Notes: generated by a model from the letters alone, not told the origin. A stretch of DNA of 64,000 bases from Nioella halotolerans (GCA_003428585.1 QVQC01000053.1:62001-126000); one strand, 5' to 3'; shown: positions 52,070-61,979, counted from the first letter of the stretch. Numbers and translations are program-made.

Positions 52070-54112
52070 ATGCCGGCCCCTACCGACCTGCTATCCTCCA
52101 TCTTCGGTTTTTCCGCCTTCCGTCCGGGACAGGAGGAGATCGTCGATGCCGTTACCGCCGGGCGCGACGTGCTGGCGATCATGCCCACGGGCGGTGGCAA
52201 GTCGCTGTGTTTCCAACTGCCTGCCCTTGCGCGGCCCGGCCTCACGGTCGTGATCTCGCCGCTCATCGCGCTGATGCGCGACCAGGTGCGCGCCTTGCGA
52301 GAGGCGGGGGTTGCCGCCGGCGCGCTGACCTCCGGCAATACCGGAGAGGAAACCGATGCCGTCTGGCAGGCGCTTGAGGCGGGCACGCTCAAGCTGCTTT
52401 ACATCGCGCCCGAGCGCCTCGCCTCCGGCGGGACGGCGCGGATGCTCGCCCGCGCCGGGGTCAGCCTGATTGCCGTGGACGAGGCGCATTGCGTGAGCCA
52501 GTGGGGCCACGACTTCCGCCCCGATTACATGGCGATCGGGGGTCTGCGCCGGGCGCTCGACGTGCCGCTCGCCGCCTTCACCGCCACCGCCGATTCCGAA
52601 ACGCGGGACGAGATCGTGGCCCGCCTCTTCGCCCCCGACAACCCGCCCGAGGTCTTCCTGCGCGGTTTCGACCGGCCCAACCTGCACCTTGCCTTCGCGG
52701 TCAAGAACCAGCCGCGCCAGCAGATCCTCGCCTTCGCCGCCGCCCGCAAGGGGCAATCGGGCATCGTCTATTGCGGCACCCGGGCCAAGACCCAGACGCT
52801 GGCGCAGGCGCTGCGCGAGGCCGGGCACAGTGCCTGCCATTACCACGGCGGCATGGAGGCCGGGGACCGACGCAGCGTGGAAACCCGTTTCGCGCAGGAG
52901 GACGGGCTGATCGTGGTGGCCACGGTCGCCTTCGGCATGGGGGTGGACAAGCCCGATATCCGCTGGGTCGCCCATGCCGACCTGCCCAAGTCCATCGAGG
53001 CCTATTACCAGGAAATCGGCCGCGCGGGCCGCGACGGGGCGCCGGCCGACACGCTGACCCTGTTCGGTCCCGACGACATCCGCTTTCGCCGACAGCAGAT
53101 CGACGAAGGGCTCGCCCCCGCCGACCGCAAATCCGCCGACCATGGCCGACTCAACGCGCTGCTGGGTCTGGCCGAGGCCACGGGCTGCCGGCGCCAGATC
53201 CTGTTGCGTTATTTCGGCGAAACGCCCGAGCCGTGCGGCAATTGCGACCTGTGCAACGATCCGCCGGACCTGTTCGAGGCGGGGGTCGCGGTGCAAAAGG
53301 CGCTTTCGGCCATGCTGCGCACCGGCGAAAGCTTCGGCGCCGGGCACCTGATCGACATCCTGACCGGCACCGCCACCGACAAGGTGAAGAGCCGCGGCCA
53401 TGACGCGCTGCCCACCTTCGGCGTGGGCACGGAGTTCGACCGGCGCGGCTGGCAGGCGGTGTTCCGGCAGATGGCGGCGCACGACCTTGCCCGCCCCGAC
53501 CCGGACCGCCACGGCGCGTTGCGGATGACCGACACCGCCCGCCCTATCCTGCGCGGCGAGGCGGGCATCACCCTGCGCCGCGACACGATCGCCAAGGCCC
53601 CGCGCCGGCCCGCCGTCAAGATGCTGGTCAGCGAGGAGGACGCGCCGCTTTTATCCGCGTTGAAGGCCAGGCGCCGCGCATTGGCCGAAGAGGCCGGGGT
53701 GCCCGCCTATGTCATCTTTACCGACAGGACCCTGATCGAGATGGCCGAGACGCGGCCGGATACGCTGGACGCGATGGCGAAGATCGGCGGCGTCGGCGCC
53801 ACCAAGCTGGAGCGTTACGGCGCGACCTTCCTCCAGGTCATCACCGGCGAGGCCACCGCCCCCGCCCATCCCGCGCGCCGCAAGCTGGCCGGGCGGGCGG
53901 CGGGCACGCTCTACGACCGGTTGCTGACGGTGCAGGCCAAGCTTGCCCGCGGCGACAGCGGCCATGACAAGCCGCTCTCCTGTTCCACGGCGCAACTTGC
54001 GAAGCTGGCCGATCTGCGCCCGACCGACCGCGCGACGCTGGAGCGGTTCCTTGGCGAGCGTCGAGCAGAACGTTTCGCCGATGCGTTCCTCGACGTGCTG
54101 CGCGCCGGGTGA
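52070..54112 (+). CDS. recQ: ATP-dependent DNA helicase RecQ
   Basis: This 680-residue helicase unwinds DNA 3' to 5' in repair. Motifs in order are FRPGQEEI, Walker A MPTGGGKS near residue 38, DEAHCVSQWGHDFRP near residue 138, the strand-exchange/helicase motif YYQEIGRAGRDG, four zinc-binding Cys (CRRQILLRYFGE then CGNCDLCNDP), a winged-helix RQC region and a C-terminal HRDC domain (residues 515-595, DTLDAMAKIGGVGATKLERY). A further 80 residues follow as a variable tail. ATG 52070 gives the usual start; no strong Shine-Dalgarno is visible. Confidence 0.95.
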   Translation: MPAPTDLLSSIFGFSAFRPGQEEIVDAVTAGRDVLAIMPTGGGKSLCFQLPALARPGLTVVISPLIALMRDQVRALREAGVAAGALTSGNTGEETDAVWQALEAGTLKLLYIAPERLASGGTARMLARAGVSLIAVDEAHCVSQWGHDFRPDYMAIGGLRRALDVPLAAFTATADSETRDEIVARLFAPDNPPEVFLRGFDRPNLHLAFAVKNQPRQQILAFAAARKGQSGIVYCGTRAKTQTLAQALREAGHSACHYHGGMEAGDRRSVETRFAQEDGLIVVATVAFGMGVDKPDIRWVAHADLPKSIEAYYQEIGRAGRDGAPADTLTLFGPDDIRFRRQQIDEGLAPADRKSADHGRLNALLGLAEATGCRRQILLRYFGETPEPCGNCDLCNDPPDLFEAGVAVQKALSAMLRTGESFGAGHLIDILTGTATDKVKSRGHDALPTFGVGTEFDRRGWQAVFRQMAAHDLARPDPDRHGALRMTDTARPILRGEAGITLRRDTIAKAPRRPAVKMLVSEEDAPLLSALKARRRALAEEAGVPAYVIFTDRTLIEMAETRPDTLDAMAKIGGVGATKLERYGATFLQVITGEATAPAHPARRKLAGRAAGTLYDRLLTVQAKLARGDSGHDKPLSCSTAQLAKLADLRPTDRATLERFLGERRAERFADAFLDVLRAG

Positions 54113-54297
54113 GGCCGCGCGCCCGAGATCGGGTGGCGGCTGCCCGACGGGTGAGGTTCAAGGCCGGCTTGGCGCTTTTGGTGGCCATTGGCGCGGGGAG
54201 TCCGGCGCGCGCATGCGCCGCGAATCGCCTTCGCCCGCAAGGCCAACCTTCGTTGCTGACAGCCTTCCGTACCCCCCGTGAAATCCGGAGTCGGACA

Positions 54298-55479
54298 TCA
54301 CCCCGCGCGGCTGCGGCGCGATAGCTGCGTCGGGGCAGGGTCACTGGCCGCGTCACTGGCCTTGTCGGACGGGTCCGGCACCCCCGACCCCGCCTCGGTA
54401 TCCGGCAGGCCCTCCCGCGACAGCATGACCGCGACCGTGCGCAAGCCCGGCACATGGCTGCACACGATCATCACGGCCACCATGATCGGCACCGACAGGA
54501 ACATCCCCTCGATGCCCCAGACCGCGCCCCAGAAGGCCAGCGACACGATGATCCCGAACGTCGACAGGCGCAGCGTGCGCCCCATCAGCCACGGGTCGAT
54601 GATATTGCCATTGACGAACTGGATCGTCCCGGCCGCCAAGAAGAAGGCGACGGTCGGCGCCGGTTCGCCAAGCTGCACGTAGACCACCAGCGTCGCCAGC
54701 ACCGTCGCCACGATGGACCCGACATTCGGGATGTAATTGAGAACGAAGGTCAGCACCCCGATGGCGACCGCAAGCTCCAGCCCGAAGGCGTAGCAGATGC
54801 CGTAGACCATTGCCCCGGTCACCGCGCTGACCAGCGTCTTGACCAGCAGGTAATAGTTCACCCGGTGCATGATGGTGCCGATGATTTCGCGCGTGCGCGC
54901 CACGCGCGGGGCGTCGCCCCCCATGAGGCTGGTCAGTTTCACGTCGAACCAGATCTTCTCGGCGAACAGGAAACCGACGAACAGGATTACCAGAACCGTG
55001 CCCTGCATCAGGCTGCCCGCCTGCCCGGCCATGGTGCGCAGGTAGCCAGAGACATCGACGCTGCGCATGGCGCTCAGGATCGCGTCCTCGACCTCGGGAC
55101 CCATCCATGCAAACAGGGACGCCACCGCCGCCGGCGCGCGCTCTGTATAGGTCAGCGTCGTGGCCAGCACGGTGTTGAGCTGCGACAGGATCAGCGACGT
55201 CATCATGAACAGCCCGGTGGAAATCAGCAGCACAGCAACGATGCTGGCCAGCCATGTCGGGATGCGCACCGGCCCGATGCGCACCCGGGCAAGATAGTCG
55301 ATCGCGTCGCTGGTCAGGCTGAACAGGATGATCGCAACGGCCAGCGAGGCCAGCAGGAACCGCGCCTCGACCAGCAACAGCAGCACGACACCGCCCGCGA
55401 TGATGACAAGCGCGATGGTCTGGATGCGGTGTCGCTGCGTTCCCTGCGAGGCGGCGGGTTTGCTCAGGGGCTCTGTCAT
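54298..55479 (-). CDS. AI-2E family transporter (TqsA-like)
   Basis: This 393-residue membrane protein has about eight hydrophobic segments and the family region NYIPNVGSIVATVLATLVVY with a following RTLRLSTFGIIVSLAFWGAV. Members export varied small molecules, among them autoinducer-2 in TqsA and sodium in others; the substrate here is unknown. The ATG at 55479 was preferred over a GTG at 55530, although neither has ideal spacing to a Shine-Dalgarno sequence. The C-terminal 45 residues are polar. Confidence 0.88.
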   Translation of the reverse strand: MTEPLSKPAASQGTQRHRIQTIALVIIAGGVVLLLLVEARFLLASLAVAIILFSLTSDAIDYLARVRIGPVRIPTWLASIVAVLLISTGLFMMTSLILSQLNTVLATTLTYTERAPAAVASLFAWMGPEVEDAILSAMRSVDVSGYLRTMAGQAGSLMQGTVLVILFVGFLFAEKIWFDVKLTSLMGGDAPRVARTREIIGTIMHRVNYYLLVKTLVSAVTGAMVYGICYAFGLELAVAIGVLTFVLNYIPNVGSIVATVLATLVVYVQLGEPAPTVAFFLAAGTIQFVNGNIIDPWLMGRTLRLSTFGIIVSLAFWGAVWGIEGMFLSVPIMVAVMIVCSHVPGLRTVAVMLSREGLPDTEAGSGVPDPSDKASDAASDPAPTQLSRRSRAG

Positions 55480-55629
55480 GGTTAGGATATTGCGTGGGAC
55501 ACGGGGCGATCTCAAGGGCTTTCCGATCACGGCCCCCTTGACGCCGCCCCGCCCTTGTTGCCCGGATCGCGCGGCGCTAGATCTGGCGCGACAAGCCCGC
55601 GCCGGGCACAGACAAGGGAACCCAACCGC

Positions 55630-56397
55630 ATGTTGATCGTGATCTCACCGGCCAAGAAGCTAGACTGGACCGCGCGCGCGGTCGAGATGACCACGCCGAT
55701 CTTCCAATCCGACGCCGACCACCTTGCCGGGATCGCGCAAGGCCTCTCGGTGGGCGAGTTGCAAAAGCTCATGTCGATCAGCGAGACCCTTGCGAAGCTG
55801 ACCCGTGACCGCTTCGCCCGCTTCCACGATCACGCCGACCCGCGCCCGGCGGTCCTTGCCTTCGCCGGCGACACCTATGCCGGGCTGGAAGCGGCCAGCC
55901 TCGACCAAGACGAACTGGCGTTCGCGCAGGACCACCTGCGCATCCTGTCCGGGCTTTATGGCCTTCTGCGCCCGCTTGACGCGATGCAGGAATACCGTCT
56001 GGAAATGGGGAGCCGCCTGAACACGACGCGCGGCAAATCGCTTTACGATTACTGGGGCGGACAGATCGCCGAGGCCCTGAACACCGAGGCGGAGCGCCTG
56101 AACACCGACACGCTGATCAACTGCGCCTCGGTCGAGTATTTCACCGCCGTCCCGACCGGGGCGCTGCGCCCGCGCGTGATCACCCCGCAGTTCCTGGAGG
56201 AAAAGCCGGGCGGGCCGAAAGTGGTCAGTTTCTACGCCAAGAAAGCGCGCGGCGCGATGGCGCGGTTCATCATCCAGAACCGGGTCAGCGACCCGGAGGC
56301 AATTCTGGATTTCGACACCGGCGGCTACCGGTACGAACCGGACCTGAGCAGCCCCGGCAAACCCGCCTTCTACCGCCCCGCCATGGCCGAGGCGTAA
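55630..56397 (+). CDS. yaaA: Peroxide stress protein YaaA
   Basis: This 255-residue DUF328 protein has the signatures MLIVISPAKKLDWT, LYGLLRPLDAMQEYRLEMGS and VSFYAKKARGAMARFI. In E. coli YaaA limits iron-driven oxidative damage and binds DNA. ATG 55630 gives the canonical start. It is a single gene convergent with a DUF1244 gene, four bases away. Confidence 0.95.
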   Translation: MLIVISPAKKLDWTARAVEMTTPIFQSDADHLAGIAQGLSVGELQKLMSISETLAKLTRDRFARFHDHADPRPAVLAFAGDTYAGLEAASLDQDELAFAQDHLRILSGLYGLLRPLDAMQEYRLEMGSRLNTTRGKSLYDYWGGQIAEALNTEAERLNTDTLINCASVEYFTAVPTGALRPRVITPQFLEEKPGGPKVVSFYAKKARGAMARFIIQNRVSDPEAILDFDTGGYRYEPDLSSPGKPAFYRPAMAEA

Positions 56398-56401
56398 GAA
56401 C

Positions 56402-56716
56402 TCAGCCCTTGTCGCCGACGTTCTCGGCGAAGGCCTTTTCGAAGGCGGCCTGTTTCTCGGGGCTTGCCGCGGTCTGGCTGTGCGCCTTCCAGGCGTCATA
56501 GGGCATGCCGTAGAAGGCCTCGCGCCCCTCTTCCTTGGTCAACTCGATACCGTGGTCCTGCGCGGCCTCCTGATACCAGCGGGCAAGGCAGTTGCGGCAA
56601 AACCCGGCCATGTTCATCAGGTCGATGTTCTGCACGTCGGGCCGGTCTTCCATCAGGTGCTTTTGCAGGCGCCGAAAGGCGGCGGCCTCAAGCTCTGTGC
56701 GGGTCTGGTTGTCCAT
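56402..56716 (-). CDS. DUF1244 protein
   Basis: This 104-residue protein has the conserved centre NMAGFCRNCLARWYQEAA (CxxC) followed by YGMPYDAWKA, as in the DUF1244 family, small proteins of unknown function. ATG 56716 follows GGAGGAG. It lies 20 bases after the N-formylglutamate amidohydrolase-like gene and is probably cotranscribed with it. Confidence 0.9.
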   Translation of the reverse strand: MDNQTRTELEAAAFRRLQKHLMEDRPDVQNIDLMNMAGFCRNCLARWYQEAAQDHGIELTKEEGREAFYGMPYDAWKAHSQTAASPEKQAAFEKAFAENVGDKG

Positions 56717-56736
56717 CTTCTCCTCCGGTGCTTTGG

Positions 56737-57480
56737 TCAAACCTGTGCGTCGGCCAGCGCGCCGTCAAGGATCGGCGCCAGACGCGCGGCCCAATGGCGT
56801 TGCTGGTCGGGCGTTGCGATCAGGTCGTTGCGCAGCTCGATCAGAACATGCGGCCGCCCCGGCTGCACCCCGTGGCGGTCCATGCTGTCACCGGGCAACT
56901 GGCCGCTATAAGGCTCGTTGTCGCCGACGAAAAGATCCGCCTCCGCCCGCAGGCGCGCCAGAAGCGGCACGGCCAGCCGGTCGTCCTCGGCATACAGAAC
57001 CGCCACGTGCCATGGCCGCATCGCGCGTCCCTTGAATTGCGGTGTGAAGCTGTGGATCGCCACCAGAACCGTATCGTCGCGCCGCGCCGCCAGACCCGAC
57101 AACGCCGCGTGGTAGGGCCTATGAAAGGCCGCCAGTCGCCGGTCGCGTTCCGCCGCATCGGCGCCGCGGTTGGCCGGGATGATCGACCCGTCGTATAGCT
57201 TCATCAGCACCGTGGGGTCATGCTCGCCCCGGTTGGGGTCGATCACGAGGCGCGAGAAATCCGACAGGATGACCGGCGCGCCCATCTCGTGGCCCAGCCC
57301 GCGCGCCAGTCCCGCCGCCCCGATGTCATAGGCGATGTGGCGGGTCATGTCCTCGGCCGGCAGGCCCAGGTCACCGCCATTCACGCAGCCCGGCACCCGG
57401 TTCGAGGCATGATCGCAGGTGATCAGCCAGCGCGAGGCCTGCTCGCGCCCCTCAACAAGATAAGGCGACGTCATGTCCAT
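56737..57480 (-). CDS. N-formylglutamate amidohydrolase-family protein
   Basis: This 247-residue protein has the HutG-type motifs LITCDHASNRVPG, IGAAGLARGLGHEMGAPVIL, SRLVIDPNR, VAIHSFTPQFKG and IELRNDLI. The family hydrolyses N-formylglutamate in histidine degradation, but no other hut genes are here, so the substrate is not certain. Two ATGs (57480 and 57474) flank the best distance from AAGGA; 57480 is given. Confidence 0.88.
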   Translation of the reverse strand: MDMTSPYLVEGREQASRWLITCDHASNRVPGCVNGGDLGLPAEDMTRHIAYDIGAAGLARGLGHEMGAPVILSDFSRLVIDPNRGEHDPTVLMKLYDGSIIPANRGADAAERDRRLAAFHRPYHAALSGLAARRDDTVLVAIHSFTPQFKGRAMRPWHVAVLYAEDDRLAVPLLARLRAEADLFVGDNEPYSGQLPGDSMDRHGVQPGRPHVLIELRNDLIATPDQQRHWAARLAPILDGALADAQV

Positions 57481-57615
57481 GTGATCCTTCATTGACAGAC
57501 AGGTCTTAAGACAGGTTGAAGGAGAGGGCCAGTTGCCTTGCGCCCGCATTTGCGACATAAGGCCCACAACCGCCATGTGAGCGCTAACATACGCCAGGAC
57601 GAAGAGGGATTGACC

Positions 57616-59061
57616 ATGAAAAGCCTGCGGAACGTGAAGATCGTGGCAACGCTGGGTCCCGCGTCCAATGATTACGAGACGATCCGCGCGCTGTTCGAGG
57701 CGGGCGCCAATGTCTTTCGACTGAACATGAGCCATGGCGACCACGAGGAAATCCGCGCCCGTCATGCCATCATCCGGCAGGTGGAAAAGGATACAGGGCG
57801 CCCGATCGCCATCCTTGCCGACCTTCAGGGCCCGAAACTGCGTTGCGGCGTCTTTGCCAATGGCCCGCATGAGCTTAAGGATGGCGCCGTCTTCCGCCTC
57901 GACCTTGACGCGGCCGAGGGCGACGCGACCCGCGTGCAACTGCCCCATCCGGAGATCTTCGCGGCGCTGGAACCCGGCGCGACCCTTCTGGTCAATGACG
58001 GCAAGATCCGGCTGGAAGTGCTGGAATGCGGCGCCGATTTCGCCGATTGCAAGGTGATCGCGGGCGGCAGCATTTCCAACCGCAAGGGCGTCAACGTCCC
58101 GGACGTGGTGCTGCCGCTGGCGGCGCTGTCGGAAAAGGACCGCAAGGACCTGGAATTCGTCTGCCAGTTGGGTGTCGACTGGCTGGCGCTGTCCTTCGTC
58201 CAGCGCGCCGAGGACGTGACCGAGGCCCGCGACCTTGCCAAGGGCCGCGCCGCGATCCTGTCGAAGATCGAGAAACCGACCGCGGTGAAATGCTTCGAGG
58301 AAATCCTCGCCGCCAGCGACGGCATCATGGTGGCGCGCGGCGACCTCGGCGTCGAATTGCCGGTGCACGCGGTGCCGCCGATCCAGAAGCGCCTCGTGCG
58401 GCGCTGTCGGGCGGCCGCCAAGCCGGTGATCGTGGCAACCCAGATGCTCGAATCGATGATCGAAAGCCCGGTACCCACCCGTGCAGAGGTCTCCGACGTG
58501 GCCACCGCCATCTACGAAGGCGCCGACGCGGTGATGCTCTCGGCCGAAAGTGCGGCGGGCGGCTACCCGGTTGAGGCGGTGACCACCATGCACAATGTCG
58601 CGCTGGAGGTCGAATCCGACCCCACCTATCGCGACATCATGCAATCGACGCGCAACGTCACCCGTTCCACCGTCGCCGATGGCATCGTCGCCTCGGCCCG
58701 CGAGATCGCGGAAACCGCCGACATCGCGGCGATCTGCTGTTTTACCCAGTCGGGCACCACCGCCGCGCTGGTCGCGCGTGAACGCCCGCGGGTGCCGATC
58801 ATCGCCATTACGCCGCTTGTCGGCGTCGCCCGGCGGATGAGCCTGACATGGGGCACCAACTGCTACATCACCGGCGAAGTGACGCGTTTCAAGATGGCCG
58901 TCGTCTCGGCGGCGCGGGCCGCGCGGGATGCCGGCTTCGCCACCGAGAACGATTTCATCGTCGTCACCGCCGGCGTGCCCTTCAACGTGCAAGGCACCAC
59001 GAACATCATCCGCGTGGCCCCCTGCGACGAACGATTGATCATATCGACGGACCTTGAATGA
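57616..59061 (+). CDS. pyk: Pyruvate kinase
   Basis: This 481-residue glycolytic enzyme converts phosphoenolpyruvate and ADP to pyruvate and ATP. It shows KIVATLGPASND, VFRLNMSHGDHEEI, the active-site signature ILSKIEKPTAVKCFEEIL and the metal-binding MVARGDLGVE. The C-terminal allosteric domain is complete (CCFTQSGTTAALVARERPRV). ATG 57616 was chosen for the standard start MKSLRNVKIVATLG. It overlaps the next gene by four bases. Confidence 0.97.
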   Translation: MKSLRNVKIVATLGPASNDYETIRALFEAGANVFRLNMSHGDHEEIRARHAIIRQVEKDTGRPIAILADLQGPKLRCGVFANGPHELKDGAVFRLDLDAAEGDATRVQLPHPEIFAALEPGATLLVNDGKIRLEVLECGADFADCKVIAGGSISNRKGVNVPDVVLPLAALSEKDRKDLEFVCQLGVDWLALSFVQRAEDVTEARDLAKGRAAILSKIEKPTAVKCFEEILAASDGIMVARGDLGVELPVHAVPPIQKRLVRRCRAAAKPVIVATQMLESMIESPVPTRAEVSDVATAIYEGADAVMLSAESAAGGYPVEAVTTMHNVALEVESDPTYRDIMQSTRNVTRSTVADGIVASAREIAETADIAAICCFTQSGTTAALVARERPRVPIIAITPLVGVARRMSLTWGTNCYITGEVTRFKMAVVSAARAARDAGFATENDFIVVTAGVPFNVQGTTNIIRVAPCDERLIISTDLE

Positions 59062-59294
59062 TCCTGAGCCCGGATATCCTGATTTCCCTGTCCACCCTCG
59101 TGATGCTTTTTGCCATCGCCTCGGCCCTTTCGGCCTGGTCCGACGGCGATTTTCCCACCGTCGCCCTCGGCGCGCTGGCCGCAGGGGTGGGGGTGTTCGT
59201 CTACGGCTACTGGTCGCTGCCCGACCCGCAGGGCTGGCGCGAGGTGCCCGATGCCTTCATCTCTGTCCTGTCACGGGTGATGGCCGGGCTGTGA
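59058..59294 (+). CDS. Small two-segment membrane protein
   Basis: This 78-residue protein has two hydrophobic segments (LISLSTLVMLFAIASALSAW and VALGALAAGVGVFVYGYW) and a short soluble tail. Its ATG overlaps the pyk stop codon (ATGA), indicating coupled translation. I do not recognise a named family. Similar small genes follow pyk in Rhodobacteraceae. Confidence 0.75.
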   Translation: MILSPDILISLSTLVMLFAIASALSAWSDGDFPTVALGALAAGVGVFVYGYWSLPDPQGWREVPDAFISVLSRVMAGL

Positions 59295-59408
59295 TCGCCC
59301 CTTGCCTTGGCCGCCAATAGGCGCTAAACGCCGCTTTCCAACCGGTGCGGCCGGCCCGAGTGGCATGCCGAGTCGCGCCCGAACGTAGCCAATGAACCGG
59401 AGACGAAA

Positions 59409-59609
59409 ATGCCCAAGATGAAAACCAAGTCGGGCGCGAAGAAGCGCTTCAGCGTCACGGCCACCGGCCGGATCAAGGCAGGTCAGGCCGGCAAGCGCCA
59501 TGGCATGATCAAGCGGACCAACAAGTTCATCCGCAACGCGCGGGGAACCACCACCCTGTCCGCCCCTGACGAGAAAATCGTCAAGGGTTACATGCCCTAC
59601 GCACGCTAA
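59409..59609 (+). CDS. rpmI: Ribosomal protein L35
   Basis: This 66-residue protein has the L35 pattern [20 protein letters not shown] and a basic C-terminus. It starts the rpmI-rplT operon, 11 bases before rplT. infC is not upstream, so the usual infC-rpmI-rplT order is broken; the 114-base gap before it should hold the leader and promoter. Confidence 0.97.
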   Translation: MPKMKTKSGAKKRFSVTATGRIKAGQAGKRHGMIKRTNKFIRNARGTTTLSAPDEKIVKGYMPYAR

Positions 59610-59620
59610 GGAGGCCCGAC

Positions 59621-59983
59621 ATGTCCCGAGTCAAAGGTGGGGTCAAGACCCACGCCCGTCACCGCAAGACCATCAAGGCCGCGAAAGGTTATTACGGCGC
59701 GCGCAGCCGCAACTTCCGCACCGCGACGCAAGCCGTCGACAAGGCCAACCAGTACGCGACCCGCGACCGCAAGAACCGCAAGCGCCAGTTCCGCGCGCTC
59801 TGGATTCAGCGCATCAACGCCGCCGTGCGCGAACACGACGACACGCTGACCTATTCGCGCTTCATCAACGGCCTTGCCAAGGCCGGGCTGGAAGTGGACC
59901 GCAAGGTTCTGGCCGATCTCGCCGTTCATGAACCCGACGCCTTCGGCGCGATTGTCGCGCAGGCAAAGGGCGCGCTGGCGTAA
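59621..59983 (+). CDS. rplT: Ribosomal protein L20
   Basis: This 120-residue protein has the L20 signatures [38 protein letters not shown] and [20 protein letters not shown]. In some bacteria L20 represses its own operon through the mRNA leader. It is followed by a strong terminator. Confidence 0.98.
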   Translation: MSRVKGGVKTHARHRKTIKAAKGYYGARSRNFRTATQAVDKANQYATRDRKNRKRQFRALWIQRINAAVREHDDTLTYSRFINGLAKAGLEVDRKVLADLAVHEPDAFGAIVAQAKGALA

Positions 59984-60007
59984 CGCCACCCTCGCGACAC
60001 CTTCAAG

Positions 60008-60039
60008 GGCCTGCCAGCACCACGCTGGCGGGCCTTTTT
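60008..60039 (+). terminator. Rho-independent terminator after rplT
   Basis: Bases 60008-60018 and 60024-60034 form an 11-bp stem with one G-T pair and a five-base loop, followed by TTTTT at 60035-60039. It ends the rpmI-rplT transcript before pheS. Confidence 0.92.
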
Positions 60040-60127
60040 CATGCCGTCAACGCCCGGCGCCAAGCCAAGGTTGCAAACCGTGCCCCCTGCGGCTACGCCA
60101 TGGCCGGACATTTCCGGGGAAGCTGAC

Positions 60128-61192
60128 ATGGACGATCTGCGCGACAAGTACCTTTCCGCCATTGCCGAGGCCAGCGACGAGGCCACGCTGGAGGCGCTGC
60201 GCCTGCAAGCCGTGGGCAAGAAGGGCGAGATCAGCCTGAAGATGCGCGAACTGGGCAAGATGACGCCCGAGGAACGGCAGGTCGCGGGGCCGAAGCTCAA
60301 CGCCCTTAAGGACGAGGTGAACGCCGCGCTGGCCGCGAAGAAGGCGGCGCTGGCCGATGCCGCGCTGGATGAACGCCTGCGCGCCGAATGGCTCGACGTG
60401 ACGCTGCCCGCCCGCCCCCGCCGTCAGGGCACGATCCACCCGGTTAGCCGGGTGATGGAGGAGGTCACGGCGCTCTTCGCCGATATGGGCTTTGCCGTCG
60501 CGGAAGGCCCGCAGATCGAAACCGACTGGTACAATTTCGACGCGCTCAACATCCCCGGCCACCACCCCGCACGGGCCGAGATGGACACGTTCTATACGCA
60601 TCGCGCGAAGGGCGACGATCGCCCGCCCCACGTGCTGCGCACCCATACCAGCCCGGTGCAGATCCGCTACATGGAGAACCATGGCGCGCCGTGCCGCATC
60701 ATCTCGCCGGGGCGGGTCTACCGGGCGGATTACGACCAGACGCACACGCCGATGTTCAACCAGGTGGAGGGGCTGGCCATCGACCGCGACATTTCCATGG
60801 CGAACCTGAAATGGGTGCTGGAGGAGTTCTTCTCCGCCTATTTCGGCGCCAAGGTCAAGACGCGCTTCCGCGCCTCGCATTTCCCCTTCACCGAACCCTC
60901 GGCGGAGGTCGACATCCAGTGCGCCTTCGAAGGCGGCACCGTGAAGGTGGGCGAAGGCGACGACTGGCTGGAGGTGCTGGGGTCGGGCATGGTCCACCCC
61001 AAGGTGCTGGAGGCCGGCGGCATCGACCCGGCCCAGTGGCAGGGCTTCGCCTTCGGCATGGGCATCGACCGGATCGCCATGCTGAAATACGGCATCCCCG
61101 ATCTGCGCGCGTTCTTCGAGTCAGATTTGCGGTGGTTGCGGCACTACGGGTTCAGCGCGCTGGATGTACCGGCGGTGCATTCGGGGGTGTGA
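60128..61192 (+). CDS. pheS: Phenylalanyl-tRNA synthetase alpha chain
   Basis: This 354-residue class II synthetase subunit has the N-terminal coiled coil (residues 1-85, [20 protein letters not shown]) and motifs [40 protein letters not shown], the [16 protein letters not shown] motif and the C-terminal motif 3 [23 protein letters not shown] 60128 gives the usual start. Its partner pheT begins 2.2 kb downstream rather than directly behind it. Confidence 0.97.
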   Translation: MDDLRDKYLSAIAEASDEATLEALRLQAVGKKGEISLKMRELGKMTPEERQVAGPKLNALKDEVNAALAAKKAALADAALDERLRAEWLDVTLPARPRRQGTIHPVSRVMEEVTALFADMGFAVAEGPQIETDWYNFDALNIPGHHPARAEMDTFYTHRAKGDDRPPHVLRTHTSPVQIRYMENHGAPCRIISPGRVYRADYDQTHTPMFNQVEGLAIDRDISMANLKWVLEEFFSAYFGAKVKTRFRASHFPFTEPSAEVDIQCAFEGGTVKVGEGDDWLEVLGSGMVHPKVLEAGGIDPAQWQGFAFGMGIDRIAMLKYGIPDLRAFFESDLRWLRHYGFSALDVPAVHSGV

Positions 61193-61454
61193 GCGTATGT
61201 GTCACATCCCGTGTGATTGAGGCGTATGGTGGATTTCATCGCGTCGACTATCGTGCGCCCCCAACTGCGAAGCAGGAACAAGCGCAAAGGTTTTTCGGGA
61301 CCCGAATGCGTCCTGCCGAGTTCTTGAACGTTGATCTGGATGATTCCGCACCGACCTCTACGGCAAATATACAATATAGCTCCGCTTGTGTTTAAAAGTT
61401 AGGGGGCGTTAAGTCAGAGGATCGAGGACCTGCGGCAGATGTTGAGCGCCCCCG
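61193..61454. other. Non-coding stretch after pheS with lower GC
   Basis: These 262 bases carry no supported gene. The GC content is visibly lower than the surroundings (for example around 61365-61410). The direct repeat copy at 61200-61225 is here. Confidence 0.5.
61200..61225. repeat. Imperfect direct repeat flanking the GIY-YIG gene, left copy
   Basis: This 26-base stretch starts TGTCACAT and ends AGGCGT. It matches the stretch at 61804-61829 at 20 of 26 positions. The two lie just after pheS and just after the GIY-YIG stop, 604 bases apart. Confidence 0.5.
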
Positions 61455-61802
61455 ATGCAAAGTGCGGAGGTGGTGGCCGTGGTGCTTATCCGAGATCGCA
61501 AATTTCAGTTCGTGGTCTATAAGATCACGTTTCCGAACGGAAAAATCTACATTGGCAAAGACATTGGCCACAACGGCCACACGATCCGCTATTTTGGCAG
61601 TTGGGACGCCGCGCGGGTCGAAGCGGACTTTACGAAAGACGAGCTGCGCGACTTCACGCTACGCCGAGAAATTCTTTTCGAGAGCGGCGACAAGGCCGAG
61701 GTTGGCCGCCGCGAGATGGAGTTGATCGTGAAGCTGGAAGCGAATAATCCTGCCAAAGGCTATAACCGTGTTCCGAAGTTTCGCCCGGCACCGGATCAAT
61801 AG
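61455..61802 (+). CDS. GIY-YIG-like endonuclease-family protein
   Basis: This frame encodes 115 residues, with the GIY-YIG core VVYKITFPNGKIYIGKDIG and a following charged helix region (DAARVEADFTKDELRDFTLR) with a possible catalytic Glu in REMELIVKLE, ending NPAKGYNRVPKF. It lies in a patch of lower GC than its neighbours. The start is uncertain: ATG 61455 has no Shine-Dalgarno, whereas GTG 61479 or 61482 follow GCGGAGG. It sits between pheS and pheT, flanked by imperfect direct repeats, which suggests acquisition. No homing or transposase domain is seen beyond this. Confidence 0.65.
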   Translation: MQSAEVVAVVLIRDRKFQFVVYKITFPNGKIYIGKDIGHNGHTIRYFGSWDAARVEADFTKDELRDFTLRREILFESGDKAEVGRREMELIVKLEANNPAKGYNRVPKFRPAPDQ

Positions 61803-61803
61803 C

Positions 61804-61829
61804 TGTCACATTCCGCGGAATCAAGGCGT
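61804..61829. repeat. Imperfect direct repeat flanking the GIY-YIG gene, right copy
   Basis: Partner of the copy at 61200-61225. It begins three bases after the stop codon of the GIY-YIG gene. Confidence 0.5.
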
Positions 61830-61878
61830 GCTTGCACGCCGCCGCGCATCGCCGGGCCGCCCCCCGGCACGGCGATTT

Positions 61879-61979
61879 GGCTATCACAAGCGCGCCGCCC
61901 CAATCCCTCGCGGACCTGGCCACCATAAACCGCGCCGCTCCACCGCAGGATCGCCGCACCGCGGCCCGTCGAGGCACGG
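61879..61979. repeat. 101-base direct repeat, copy 1
   Basis: This copy matches 62049-62149 over 101 bases with about 12 differences. The stretch from the second half (GCAGGATCGCCGCACCGCGG onward) is identical in both. Weaker similarity continues some 30 bases to the left. Confidence 0.85.
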
